A stretch of 64,000 bases of DNA from Chaetoderma sp. LZ-2023a (lineage: Eukaryota; Mollusca; Caudofoveata; Chaetodermatida; Chaetodermatidae). This document shows positions 13,131-26,589 of the stretch, one piece after another. The stretch spans positions 16,214,424 through 16,278,423 of the forward strand of contig CM067372.1 in the NCBI GenBank assembly GCA_034401795.1, read 5' to 3'. The notes below the pieces were generated by a model. It made no database searches. It saw nothing but the letters and a program-made list of their open reading frames with translations, and had not been told where the DNA came from. Each line of letters starts with the position of its first letter. Positions within the stretch are counted from its first letter, which is position 1. The position numbers were made by a program, and so were the translations under genes.

Positions 13131-14206
13131 AATGTTTGTTGGACGGATGGGATATCAATGTTTCTTGGATGGATGTGATATTAATGTTCCTTGGATGGAT
13201 GGGATATCAATGTGTCGTGGATGGATGGGAGATCAATGTTTCTTGGATGCATGGGATATCAATGTTTCTTGGATAGAGGGGATATCAATGTTCCTTGGAT
13301 GGATGCGATATCAAAGTTTCTTGGATGGATCGGATATCAAAGTTTCTTGGGTGGATGTGATATAATGTTTCTTGGATGGATGGGATAGCAATGTTTCTTG
13401 GATGGATCCGATATCAATGTTTCTTGAATGGATCAAATATCAATGTTTCTTGGATGGATGGGATAACAAAGTTTCTTGGATGGATGGGATATCAATGTTT
13501 CTTGGACGGATGGATATCAATGTTTCTTGGACGGATGGGATATCAATGTTTCTTGGACGGATGGGATAACAAAGTTTCTTGGATGGATGGGATATCAATG
13601 TTCCTTGGATGGATGGCAAATCAATGTCTCTTGGATGGATGGGATATCAATGTTTCTTGGACGGATGGAATATCAAAGTTTCATGGATGGATGGGATATC
13701 AATGTTTCTTGGATGGATGGGATATCAATGTTTCTTGGACGGATGGGATATCAATGTGTCTTGGATGGATGGGATATCAATGTTTCATGGACGGATGGGA
13801 TATCAATGTTTTTTGGGCGGATGGGATATCAATGTTTCTTGGATGGATGGGATATCAATGTTTCTTGGATGGATGTGATATCAATGTACTTGGATGGATG
13901 GGATATCAATGTTCCTTGGATGGATGGGATATCAATGTTTCTTGGATGGATGGGATATAAATGTTTCTTGGATGGATGGGATATCAATGTTTCTCGGATG
14001 GATGTGATATCAATGTTTCTTGGATGGATGGGATATCAATGTTCCTTGGATTGATGGGATATCAATGTTTCTTGGATAGATGGGATATCAATGTTTCTTG
14101 GATGGATGGGATATCAATGTTTCTTGGATGGATGAGATATCAATGTTTCTTGGATAGATGGGATATCAATGTTTCTTGGATAGATGGGATATCAATGTTT
14201 CTTGGA
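13131..14206 (+). repeat. Family A block, third displaced copy
   Basis: It matches about 9,858-10,934 at 3,272-3,273 bp: GATATAATG at 13357, AATGTACTTGG at 13883. It also has its own one-base deletion at 13510 (GGACGGATGGATATC) and rearranged monomers between 13,450 and 13,600. The spacing from 10986 to 14258 is 126 monomers minus 4. The four lost bases are the GTCTTGATGG monomer at 12409 and the three monomers named here. Confidence 0.8.
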
Positions 14207-14723
14207 TGGATGGGATATCAAAGTTTCTTCGATGGATGAGATATCAATGTTTCTTGGATGGATCTGATATCAATGTTTCTTGGATGGATGGGATATCAAA
14301 GTTTCTTGGATGGATGTGATATCAATGTTTCTTGGATGCATGGGATATCAAAGTTTCTTGGATGGATGGGATATCAGTGTTTCTTGGATGGATGTGATAT
14401 CAATGATTCTTGGACGGATGGGATATCAATGTATCTTGGACGGATGGGATATCAATGTTTCTTGCATGGATGTGATATCAATGTTTCTTGGATGGATGGG
14501 ATAACAATGTTTCTTGGATGGATGTGATATTAATGTTTCTTGGATGGATGGGATATCAATGTTTCTTGGATGGATCTGATATCAATGTTTCTTGGATGAA
14601 TGTGATATCAATATGACCTGGATGGATGGGATATCAATGTTTCTTGGATGCATTTGATATCAATGTTTCTTGGATAGAGGGGATATCAATGTTCCTTGGA
14701 TGGATGCGATATTAAAGTTTCTT
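14207..14723 (+). repeat. HOR family B, copy 3, leading part
   Basis: The order of variants repeats that after 10935 at an offset of 3,272 bp, including the GATTCTTGGACGG and GTATCTTGGACGG monomers near 14,405-14,435 and the ATATGACC monomer near 14,611. It leads straight into the GGAGGGGTGATC monomer at 14724, where the tightly repeated family C units begin. Confidence 0.8.
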
Positions 14724-15789
14724 GGATGGAGGGGTGATCAATGTTCCTTGGATGGATGCGATATCAAAGTTTCTTTGATGGATGGGATATCAATGTTTCT
14801 TGGATGGAAAGGATATCAATGTTTCTTGGATGGATGGGATATCAATGTTTCTTGGATGGATGGGATATCAGTGTTTCTTGGATGGACGGGTTATCAATGT
14901 TTCTTGGATGGATGGGATATCAATGTTTCTTGGATGGATGGGATATCGATGTTTCTTGCATGGATGGGATATCAATGTTTCTTGGATGGATGGGATATCA
15001 ATGTGTCTTGGATAGATGGGATATCAATGTTTCTTGGATGGATCTGATATCAATGGTTCTTGGATGGATGGGATATCAATATTATTTGGATGGACGAGAT
15101 ATCACCGTTTCTTGGATGGATGGGATATCAATGTTTCTTGAACGGATGGGATATCAATGTTTCTTGGATGGATGTGATATCAATGATTCTTGGATGGATG
15201 GGATATCAATGTTTCTTGGATGGATGTGATATCAATGTTTCTTGGATGGATAGGATATCAATGTTTCTTGGACGGATGTGATATCAATGTTTCTTGGATG
15301 GATGTGATATCAATGTTTCTTGGATGGATGGGATATCAATGTTTCTTGGATGGATGGGATATCAATGTTTCTTGGATCGACGAGATATCACCGCTTTTTG
15401 GATTTATGGGATATCAATGTTTCTTGGACGGATGGGATATCAATGTTTCTTGGATGGATGTGATATCAATGTTTCTTGGATGGATGGGATATCAATGTTT
15501 ATTGGATGGATGGGATATCAATGTGTCTTGAATGGATGGGATATCAATGTTTCTCGGATGGATGTGATATCAATGTTTCTTGGATGGATGGGATATCAAT
15601 GTTTCTTGGATGGATGGGATATCAATGGTTCTTGGATGGATCTGATATCAATGTTTCTTGGATGAATGTGATATCAATATGACCTGGATGGATGGGATAT
15701 CAATGTTTCTTGGATGCATTTGATATCAATGTTTCTTGGATAGAGGGGATATCAATGTTCCTTGGATGGATGCGATATTAAAGTTTCTT
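14724..15789 (+). repeat. HOR family C, copy 1 (1,066 bp, short)
   Basis: Measured between GGAGGGGTGATC monomers, the copy is exactly 41 monomers. Compared with the 1,844-bp copies it lacks 30 monomers and both one-base-short GTCTTGATGGAGG monomers (1,844 minus 1,066 is 780 minus 2). It shares the TTTTTGGATTTATGGG variant near 15,395 with later copies. Confidence 0.85.
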
Positions 15790-17633
15790 GGATGGAGGGG
15801 TGATCAATGTTCCTTGGATGGATGCGATATCAAAGTTTCTTGGATGGATGGGATATCAATGTTTCTTGGATGGAAAGGATATCAATGTTTCTTGGATGGA
15901 TGGGATATCAATGTTTCTTGGATGGATGGGATATCAGTGTTTCTTGGATGGACGGGTTATCAATGTTTCTTGGATGGATGGGATATCAATGTTTCTTGGA
16001 TGGATGGGATATCGATGTTTCTTGCATGGATGGGATATCAATGTTTCTTGGATGGATGGGATATCAATGTGTCTTGGATGGATCTGATATCAATGGTTCT
16101 TGGATGGATGGGATATCAATATTATTTGGATGGACGAGATATCACCGTTTCTTGGATGGATGGGATATCAATGTTTCTTGAACGGATGGGATATCAATGT
16201 TTCTTGGATGGATGTGATATCAATGTTTCTTGGATGGATGGGATATCAATGTTTCTTGGATGGATGTGATATCAATGTTTCTTGGATGGATAGGATATCA
16301 ATGTTTCTTGGACGGATGTGATATCAATGTTTCTTGGATGGATGTGATATCAATGTTTCTTGGATGGATGGGATATCAATGTTTCTTGGATGGATGGGAT
16401 ATCAATGTTTCTTGGATCGACGAGATATCACCGCTTTTTGGATTTATGGGATATCAATGTTTCTTGGACGGATGGGATATCAATGTTTCTTGGATGGATG
16501 TGATATCAATGTTTCTTGGATGGATGGGATATCAATGTTTATTGGATGGATGGGATATCAATGTGTCTTGAATGGATGGGATATCAATGTTTCTCGGATG
16601 GATGTGATATCAATGTTTCTTGGATGGATGGGATATCAATGTTTCTTGGATGGATGGGATATCAATGGTTCTTGGATAGATGGGATATCAATGTTTCTTG
16701 GATGGATGGGATATCAATGTTTCTTGGATGGATGAGATATCAAAGTTTCTTGGATGGATGAGATATCAAAGTTTCTTGGATGGATGAGATATCAATGTTT
16801 CTTGGATTGATCTGATATCAATGTTTCTTGGATGGATGGGATGTCAATGTTTCTTGGATGGATGGGATATAAATGTGTCTTGATGGAGGTGATATCAATG
16901 TTTCTTGGACGGATGGGATATCAATGTTTCTTGGATGGATGGGATGTCAATGTTTATTGGATGGATGGGATTTCACTGTTTCTTGGACGGATGGGATATC
17001 AATGTTTCTCGCATGGATGTGATATCAATGTTTCTTGGATGGATGTGATATTAATGTTTCTTGGATGGATGGGATATCAATGTTTCTTGGATGGATCTGA
17101 TATCAATGTTTCTTGGATGAATGTGATATCAATATGAACTGGATGGATGGGATATCAATGTTTCTTGGATGGATGAGATATCAAAGTTTCTTGGATGGAT
17201 GAGATATCAATGTTTCTTGGATGGATCTGATATCAATGTTCCTTGGATGGATGGGATGTCAATGTTTCTTGCATGGATGGGATATAAATGTGTCTTGATG
17301 GAGGTGATATCAATGTTTCTTGGACGGATGGGATATCAATGTTTCTTGGATGGATGGGATGTCAATGTTTATTGGATGGATGGGATATCACTGTTTCTTG
17401 GACGGATGGGATATCAATGTTTCTTGGATGGATGTGATATTAATGTTTCTTGGATGGATGGGATATCAATGTTTCTTGGATGGATCTGATATCAATGTTT
17501 CTTGGATGAATGTGATATCAATATGACCTGGATGGATGGGATATCAATGTTTCTTGGATGCATTTGATATCAATGTTTCTTGGATAGAGGGGATATCAAT
17601 GTTCCTTGGATGGATGCGATATTAAAGTTTCTT
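15790..17633 (+). repeat. HOR family C, copy 2 (1,844 bp, full length)
   Basis: The copy is 71 monomers minus 2. The two missing bases are two GTCTTGATGGAGG monomers at 16877 and 17292, themselves 415 bp apart (16 monomers minus 1) because a 415-bp module is tandemly duplicated inside the unit. Diagnostic monomers in order: GGAGGGGTGATC, GGAAAGGATATC, CGGGTTATC, ATCGATG, CACCG, TTTATGGG, GTTTATTGG, AATGGTTC, GATTGATCTG, GTCTTGATGG twice, ATATGACC. Confidence 0.9.
16844..17500 (+). repeat. 415-bp tandem module within the 1,844-bp unit
   Basis: The series GATGTC, GATATAAATG, GTCTTGATGGAGG, GGACGG, GATGTC, GTTTATTGG occurs twice, offset by 415 bp (GTCTTGATGG at 16877 and 17292). The first copy contains a TCTCGCATGG monomer that the second lacks, and the second a GTTCC monomer that the first lacks. 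The same doublet recurs at 18721/19136, 20383/20798, 22123/22538 and 23837/24252, so the module was doubled before the unit was amplified. Confidence 0.85.
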
Positions 17634-19477
17634 GGATGGAGGGGTGATCAATGTTCCTTGGATGGATGCGATATCAAAGTTTCTTGGATGGATGGGATAT
17701 CAATGTTTCTTGGATGGAAAGGATATCAATGTTTCTTGGATGGATGGGATATCAATGTTTCTTGGATGGATGGGATATCAGTGTTTCTTGGATGGATGGG
17801 ATATCAATGTTTCTTGGATGGATGGGATATCGATGTTTCTTGCATGGATGGGATATCAATGTTTCTTGGATGGATGGGATATCAATGTGTCTTGGATAGA
17901 TGGGATATCAATGTTTCTTGGATGGATCTGATATCAATGGTTCTTGGATGGATGGGATATCAATATTATTTGGATGGACGAGATATCACCGTTTCTTGGA
18001 TGGATGGGATATCAATGTTTCTTGAACGGATGGGATATCAATGTTTCTTGGATGGATGTGATATCAATGTTTCTTGGATGGATGGGATATCAATGTTTCT
18101 TGGATGGATGTGATATCAATGTTTCTTGGATGGATAGGATATCAATGTTTCTTGGACGGATGTGATATCAATGTTTCTTGGATGGATGTGATATCAATGT
18201 TTCTTGGATGGATGGGATATCAATGTTTCTTGGATGGATGGGATATCAATGTTTCTTGGATCGACGAGATATCACCGCTTTTTGGATTTATGGGATATCA
18301 ATGTTTCTTGGACGGATGGGATATCAATGTTTCTTGGATGGATGTGATATCAATGTTTCTTGGATGGATGGGATATCAATGTTTATTGGATGGATGGGAT
18401 ATCAATGTGTCTTGAATGGATGGGATATCAATGTTTCTCGGATGGATGTGATATCAATGTTTCTTGGATGGATGGGATATCAATGTTTCTTGGATGGATG
18501 GGATATCAATGGTTCTTGGATAGATGGGATATCAATGTTTCTTGGATGGATGGGATATCAATGTTTCTTGGATGGATGAGATATCAAAGTTTCTTGGATG
18601 GATGAGATATCAAAGTTTCTTGGATGGATGAGATATCAATGTTTCTTGGATTGATCTGATATCAATGTTTCTTGGATGGATGGGATGTCAATGTTTCTTG
18701 GATGGATGGGATATAAATGTGTCTTGATGGAGGTGATATCAATGTTTCTTGGACGGATGGGATATCAATGTTTCTTGGATGGATGGGATGTCAATGTTTA
18801 TTGGATGGATGGGATTTCACTGTTTCTTGGACGGATGGGATATCAATGTTTCTCGCATGGATGTGATATCAATGTTTCTTGGATGGATGTGATATTAATG
18901 TTTCTTGGATGGATGGGATATCAATGTTTCTTGGATGGATCTGATATCAATGTTTCTTGGATGAATGTGATATCAATATGAACTGGATGGATGGGATATC
19001 AATGTTTCTTGGATGGATGAGATATCAAAGTTTCTTGGATGGATGAGATATCAATGTTTCTTGGATGGATCTGATATCAATGTTCCTTGGATGGATGGGA
19101 TGTCAATGTTTCTTGGATGGATGGGATATAAATGTGTCTTGATGGAGGTGATATCAATGTTTCTTGGACGGATGGGATATCAATGTTTCTTGGATGGATG
19201 GGATGTCAATGTTTATTGGATGGATGGGATATCACTGTTTCTTGGACGGATGGGATATCAATGTTTCTTGGATGGATGTGATATTAATGTTTCTTGGATG
19301 GATGGGATATCAATGTTTCTTGGATGGATCTGATATCAATGTTTCTTGGATGAATGTGATATCAATATGACCTGGATGGATGGGATATCAATGTTTCTTG
19401 GATGCATTTGATATCAATGTTTCTTGGATAGAGGGGATATCAATGTTCCTTGGATGGATGCGATATTAAAGTTTCTT
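17634..19477 (+). repeat. HOR family C, copy 3 (1,844 bp, full length)
   Basis: This copy has the same length as the preceding one. It lost the CGGGTTATC monomer near 17,790 but has one extra GGATAGATGGG monomer near 17,895, so the length is unchanged. GTCTTGATGGAGG monomers lie at 18721 and 19136. The remaining order appears identical to copy 2. Confidence 0.9.
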
Positions 19478-21139
19478 GGATGGAGGGGTGATCAATGTTC
19501 CTTGGATGGATGCGATATCAAAGTTTCTTGGATGGATGGGATATCAATGTTTCTTGGATGGAAAGGATATCAATGTTTCTTGGATGGATGGGATATCAAT
19601 GTTTCTTGGATGGATGGGATATCAGTGTTTCTTGGATGGACGGGTTATCAATGTTTCTTGGATGGATGGGATATCAATGTTTCTTGGATGGATGGGATAT
19701 CGATGTTTCTTGCATGGATGGGATATCAATGTTTCTTGGATGGATGGGATATCAATGTGTCTTGGATAGATGGGATATCAATGTTTCTTGGATGGATCTG
19801 ATATCAATGGTTCTTGGATGGATGGGATATCAATATTATTTGGATGGACGAGATATCACCGTTTCTTGGATGGATGGGATATCAATGTTTCTTGAACGGA
19901 TGGGATATCAATGTTTCTTGGATGGATGTGATATCAATGTTTCTTGGATGGATGGGATATCAATGTTTCTTGGATGGATGTGATATCAATGTTTCTTGGA
20001 TGGATAGGATATCAATGTTTCTTGGACGGATGTGATATCAATGTTTCTTGGATGGATGTGATATCAATGTTTCTTGGATGGATGGGATATCAATGTTTCT
20101 TGGATGGATGGGATATCAATGTTTCTTGGATCGACGAGATATCACCGCTTTTTGGATTTATGGGATATCAATGTTTCTTGGACGGATGGGATATCAATGT
20201 TTCTTGGATGGATGTGATATCAATGTTTCTTGGATGGATGGGATATCAATGTTTATTGGATGGATGGGATATCAATGTGTCTTGAATGGATGGGATATCA
20301 ATGTTTCTTGGATTGATCTGATATCAATGTTTCTTGGATGGATGGGATGTCAATGTTTCTTGGATGGATGGGATATAAATGTGTCTTGATGGAGGTGATA
20401 TCAATGTTTCTTGGACGGATGGGATATCAATGTTTCTTGGATGGATGGGATGTCAATGTTTATTGGATGGATGGGATTTCACTGTTTCTTGGACGGATGG
20501 GATATCAATGTTTCTCGCATGGATGTGATATCAATGTTTCTTGGATGGATGTGATATTAATGTTTCTTGGATGGATGGGATATCAATGTTTCTTGGATGG
20601 ATCTGATATCAATGTTTCTTGGATGAATGTGATATCAATATGAACTGGATGGATGGGATATCAATGTTTCTTGGATGGATGAGATATCAAAGTTTCTTGG
20701 ATGGATGAGATATCAATGTTTCTTGGATGGATCTGATATCAATGTTCCTTGGATGGATGGGATGTCAATGTTTCTTGGATGGATGGGATATAAATGTGTC
20801 TTGATGGAGGTGATATCAATGTTTCTTGGACGGATGGGATATCAATGTTTCTTGGATGGATGGGATGTCAATGTTTATTGGATGGATGGGATATCACTGT
20901 TTCTTGGACGGATGGGATATCAATGTTTCTTGGATGGATGTGATATTAATGTTTCTTGGATGGATGGGATATCAATGTTTCTTGGATGGATCTGATATCA
21001 ATGTTTCTTGGATGAATGTGATATCAATATGACCTGGATGGATGGGATATCAATGTTTCTTGGATGCATTTGATATCAATGTTTCTTGGATAGAGGGGAT
21101 ATCAATGTTCCTTGGATGGATGCGATATTAAAGTTTCTT
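19478..21139 (+). repeat. HOR family C, copy 4 (1,662 bp, seven monomers lost)
   Basis: The copy is 182 bp (seven monomers) shorter than the full unit. The junction is visible near 20,312: a GTCTTGAATGG monomer and one normal monomer run directly into the GGATTGATCTG monomer, skipping the TCTCGGATGG and AATGGTTC series present in copies 2 and 3. The monomer register is kept across the junction. Confidence 0.9.
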
Positions 21140-22879
21140 GGATGGAGGGGTGATCAATGTTCCTTGGATGGATGCGATATCAAAGTTTCTTGGATGGATG
21201 GGATATCAATGTTTCTTGGATGGATGGGATATCAATGTTTCATGGATGGATGGGATATCAATGTTTCTTGGATGGATGGGATATCAGTGTTTCTTGGATG
21301 GACGGGTTATCAATGTTTCTTGGATGGATGGGATATCAATGTTTCTTGGATGGATGGGATATCGATGTTTCTTGCATGGATGGGATATCAATGTTTCTTG
21401 GATGGATGGGATATCAATGTGTCTTGGATAGATGGGATATCAATGTTTCTTGGATGGATCTGATATCAATGCTTCTTGGATGGATGGGATATCAATATTA
21501 TTTGGATGGACGAGATATCACCGTTTCTTGGATGGATGGGATATCAATGTTTCTTGAACGGATGGGATATCAATGTTTCTTGGATGGATGTGATATCAAT
21601 GTTTCTTGGATGGATGGGATATCAATGTTTCTTGGATGGATGTGATATCAATGTTTCTTGGATGGATAGGATATCAATGTTTCTTGGACGGATGTGATAT
21701 CAATGTTTCTTGGATGGATGTGATATCAATGTTTCTTGGATGGATGGGATATCAATGTTTCTTGGATGGATGGGATATCAATGTTTCTTGGATCGACGAG
21801 ATATCACCGCTTTTTGGATTTATGGGATATCAATGTTTCTTGGACGGATGGGATATCAATGTTTCTTGGATGGATGTAATATCAATGTTTCTTGGATGGA
21901 TGGGATATCAATGTTTATTGGATGGATGGGATATCAATGTGTCTTGAATGGATGGGATATCAATGTTTCTCGGATGGATGTGATATCAATGTTTCTTGGA
22001 TGGATGAGATATCAAAGTTTCTTGGATGGATGAGATATCAATGTTTCTTGGATTGATCTGATATCAATGTTTCTTGGATGGATGGGATGTCAATGTTTCT
22101 TGGATGGATGGGATATAAATGTGTCTTGATGGAGGTGATATCAATGTTTCTTGGACGGATGGGATATCAATGTTTCTTGGATGGATGGGATGTCAATGTT
22201 TATTGGATGGATGGGATTTCACTGTTTCTTGGACGGATGGGATATCAATGTTTCTCGCATGGATGTGATATCAATGTTTCTTGGATGGATGTGATATTAA
22301 TGTTTCTTGGATGGATGGGATATCAATGTTTCTTGGATGGATCTGATATCAATGTTTCTTGGATGAATGTGATATCAATATGAACTGGATGGATGGGATA
22401 TCAATGTTTCTTGGATGGATGAGATATCAAAGTTTCTTGGATGGATGAGATATCAATGTTTCTTGGATGGATCTGATATCAATGTTCCTTGGATGGATGG
22501 GATGTCAATGTTTCTTGCATGGATGGGATATAAATGTGTCTTGATGGAGGTGATATCAATGTTTCTTGGACGGATGGGATATCAATGTTTCTTGGATGGA
22601 TGGGATGTCAATGTTTATTGGATGGATGGGATATCACTGTTTCTTGGACGGATGGGATATCAATGTTTCATGGATGGATGTGATATTAATGTTTCTTGGA
22701 TGGATGGGATATCAATGTTTCTTGGATGGATCTGATATCAATGTTTCTTGGATGAATGTGATATCAATATGACCTGGATGGATGGGATATCAATGTTTCT
22801 TGGATGCATTTGATATCAATGTTTCTTGGATAGAGGGGATATCAATGTTCCTTGGATGGATGCGATATTAAAGTTTCTT
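21140..22879 (+). repeat. HOR family C, copy 5 (1,740 bp, four monomers net loss)
   Basis: Compared with copy 2, five monomers are missing near 21,990 and one GGATAGATGGG monomer is gained near 21,430, giving a net loss of 104 bp. Near 21,225 the GGAAAGGATATC monomer is replaced by an ordinary one, and a TTTCATGG variant appears near 21,240. A TGTAATATC variant near 21,875 is private to this copy. Confidence 0.85.
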
Positions 22880-24463
22880 GGATGGAGGGGTGATCAATGT
22901 TCCTTGGATGGATGCGATATCAAAGTTTCTTGGATGGATGGGATATCAATGTTTCTTGGATGGAAAGGATATCAATGTTTCTTGGATGGATGGGATATCA
23001 ATGTTTCTTGGATGGATGGGATATCAGTGTTTCTTGGATGGATGGGATATCAATGTTTCTTGGATGGATGGGATATCGATGTTTCTTGCATGGACGAGAT
23101 ATCACCGTTTCTTGGATGGATGGGATATCAATGTTTCTTGAACGGATGGGATATCAATGTTTCTTGGATGGATGTGATATCAATGTTTCTTGGATGGATG
23201 GGATATCAATGTTTCTTGGATGGATGTGATATCAATGTTTCTTGGATGGATAGGATATCAATGTTTCTTGGACGGATGTGATATCAATGTTTCTTGGATG
23301 GATGTGATATCAATGTTTCTTGGATGGATGGGATATCAATGTTTCTTGGATGGATGGGATATCAATGTTTCTTGGATCGACGAGATATCACCGCTTTTTG
23401 GATTTATGGGATATCAATGTTTCTTGGACGGATGGGATATCAATGTTTCTTGGATGGATGTGATATCAATGTTTCTTGGATGGATGGGATATCAATGTTT
23501 ATTGGATGGATGGGATATCAATGTGTCTTGAATGGATGGGATATCAATGTTTCTCGGATGGATGTGATATCAATGTTTCTTGGATGGATGGGATATCAAT
23601 GTTTCTTGGATGGATGGGATATCAATGGTTCTTGGATAGATGGGATATCAATGTTTCTTGGATGGATGGGATATCAATGTTTCTTGGATGGATGAGATAT
23701 CAAAGTTTCTTGGATGGATGAGATATCAAAGTTTCTTGGATGGATGAGATATCAATGTTTCTTGGATTGATCTGATATCAATGTTTCTTGGATGGATGGG
23801 ATGTCAATGTTTCTTGGATGGATGGGATATAAATGTGTCTTGATGGAGGTGATATCAATGTTTCTTGGACGGATGGGATATCAATGTTTCTTGGATGGAT
23901 GGGATGTCAATGTTTATTGGATGGATGGGATTTCACTGTTTCTTGGACGGATGGGATATCAATGTTTCTCGCATGGATGTGATATCAATGTTTCTTGGAT
24001 GGATGTGATATTAATGTTTCTTGGATGGATGGGATATCAATGTTTCTTGGATGGATCTGATATCAATGTTTCTTGGATGAATGTGATATCAATATGAACT
24101 GGATGGATGGGATATCAATGTTTCTTGGATGGATGAGATATCAAAGTTTCTTGGATGGATGAGATATCAATGTTATTTGGATGGATATGATATCAATGTT
24201 CCTTGGATGGATGGGATGTCAATGTTTCTTGGATGGATGGGATATAAATGTGTCTTGATGGAGGTGATATCAATGTTTCTTGGACGGATGGGATATCAAT
24301 GTTTCTTGGATGGATGGGATGTCAATGTTTATTGGATGGATGGGATATCACTGTTTCTTGGACGGATGGGATATCAATGTTTCTTGGATGCATGTGATAT
24401 CAATGTTTCTTGGATAGAGGGGATATCAATGTTCCTTGGATGGATGCGATATTAAAGTTTCTT
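22880..24463 (+). repeat. HOR family C, copy 6 (1,584 bp, ten monomers lost)
   Basis: The copy is 260 bp shorter than the full unit. The main junction lies near 23,090, where the TTGCATGG monomer after ATCGATG runs straight into GACGAGATATCACCG. Like copy 3 it lacks CGGGTTATC. A GTTATTTGGATGGATATG variant near 24,175 is private. The right end at 24,380-24,420 jumps early to the GGATAGAGGGG monomer that precedes the next GGAGGGGTGATC. Confidence 0.85.
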
Positions 24464-25134
24464 GGATGGAGGGGTGATCAATGTTCCTTGGATGGATGCG
24501 ATATCAAAGTTTCTTGGATGGATGGGATATCAATGTTTCTTGGATGGAAAGGATATCAATGTTTCTTGGATGGATGGGATATCAATGTTTCTTGGATGGA
24601 TGGGATATCAGTGTTTCTTGGATGGACGGGTTATCAATGTTTCTTGGATGGATGGGATATCAATGTTTCTTGGATGGATGGGATATCGATGTTTCTTGCA
24701 TGGATGGGATATCAATGTTTCTTGGATGGATGGGATATCAATGTGTCTTGGATAGATGGGATATCAATGTTTCTTGGACGGATGGGATATCAATGTTTCT
24801 TGGATGGATGTGATATTAATGTTCCTTGGATGACTGGGATATCAATGTTTCTTGGATGGATCTGATATCAATGTTTCTTGGATGGATGTGATATCAATGT
24901 GTCGTGGATGGATGGGAGATCAATGTTTCTTGGATGCATGGGATATCAATGTTTCTTGGATAGAGGGGATATCAATGTTCCTTGGATGGATGCGATATCA
25001 ACGTTTCTTGGATGGATGAGATATCAAAGTTTCTTGGATGGATGAGATATCAATGTTTCTTGGATGGATCTGATATCAATGTTTCTTGGATGAATGGGAT
25101 GTCAATGTTTCTTGGATGGATGGGATATAAATGT
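24464..25134 (+). repeat. HOR family C, copy 7 (partial) with family A patch
   Basis: The copy starts with the last GGAGGGGTGATC monomer (24464) and follows the family C order for about 300 bp. From about 24,770 to 24,995 it becomes family A sequence: GATATTAATGTTCC, GTGTCGTGG at 24899, GGGAGATC, GCATGGG, GGATAGAGGGG. That series matches about 9,815-10,035 with only a few differences, 14,960 bp away. Family D starts immediately after it. Confidence 0.8.
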
Positions 25135-26589
25135 GTCTTGATGGAGGTGATATCAATGTGTCTTGGACGGATGGGATATCAATGTTTCTTGGATGGATGG
25201 GATGTCAATGTTTATTGGATGGATGGGATATCACTGTTTCTTGGACGGATGGGATATCAATGTTTCTCGCATGGATGTGATATCAATGTTTCTTGGATGG
25301 ATGGGATATCAATGTTTCTTGGATGGATGGGATATAAATGTGTGTTGGATGGATGTGATATCAATGTTTCTTGGACGGATGGGATATCAATGTTTCTTGG
25401 ATGGATGGGATGTCAATGTTTATTGGATGGATGGGATATCACTGTTTCTTGGATGGATGCGATATCAATGTTTCTTGGATGGATGGGATATCAATGTTTC
25501 TTGGATAGATAGGATATCAATGTGTCTTGGATGGATGTGATATCAATGTTTATTGGATGGATGGGATATCAATGTGTCTTGAATGGATGGGATATCAATG
25601 TTTCTCGGATGGATGTGATATCAATGTTTCTTGGATGGATGGGATATCAATGTTTCTTGGATGGATGGGATATCAATGGTTCTTGGATAGATGGGATATC
25701 AATGTTTCTTGGATGGATGGGATATCAATGTTTATTGGATGGATGGGATATCACTGTTTCTTGGACGGATGGGATATCAATGTTTCTCGCATGGATGTGA
25801 TATCAATGTTTCTTGGATGGATGGGATATCAATGTTTCTTGGATGGATGGGATATAAATGTGTGTTGGATGGATGTGATATCAATGTTTCTTGGACGGAT
25901 GGGATATCAATGTTTCTTGGATGGATGGGATGTCAATGTTTATTGGATGGATGAGATATCACTGTTTCTTGGATGGATGCGATATCAATGTTTCTTGGAT
26001 GGATGGGATATCAATGTTTCTTGGATAGATGGGATATCAATGTGTCTTGGATGGATGTGATATCAATGTTTATTGGATGGATGGGATATCAATGTGTCTT
26101 GAATGGATGGGATATCAATGTTTCTCGGATGGATGTGATATCAATGTTTCTTGGATGGATGGGATATCAATGTTTCTTGGATGGATGGGATATCAATGGT
26201 TCTTGGATAGATGGGATATCAATGTTTCTTGGATGGATGGGATATCAATGTTTATTGGATGGATGGGATATAAATGTGTCTTGAATGGATGGGATATCAA
26301 TGTTTCTCGGATGGATGTGATATCAATATTTCTTGGATGGATGGGATATCAATGTTTCTTGGATGGATGGGATATCAATGGTTCTTGGATAGATGGGATA
26401 TCAATGTTTCTTGGATGGATGGGATATCAATGTTTCTTGGATGGATGAGATATCAAAGTTTCTTGGATGGATGAGATATCAAAGTTTCTTGGATGGATGA
26501 GATATCAATGTTTCTTGGATGGATCTGATATCAATGTTTCTTGGATGGATGGGATGTCAATGTTTCTTGGATGGATGGGATATAAATGT
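25135..26589 (+). repeat. HOR family D, copy 1 (1,455 bp)
   Basis: Measured between GTCTTGATGGAGG monomers, the copy is 56 monomers minus 1. It carries ACTGTTTCTTGGATGG monomers at 25441 and 25961, 520 bp (20 monomers) apart, and GTGTGTTGG, GTTTATTGG and TCTCGCATGG variants. The first ACTG marker lies 306 bp after the copy start, as in copies 2, 3, 4 and 6. Confidence 0.85.
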
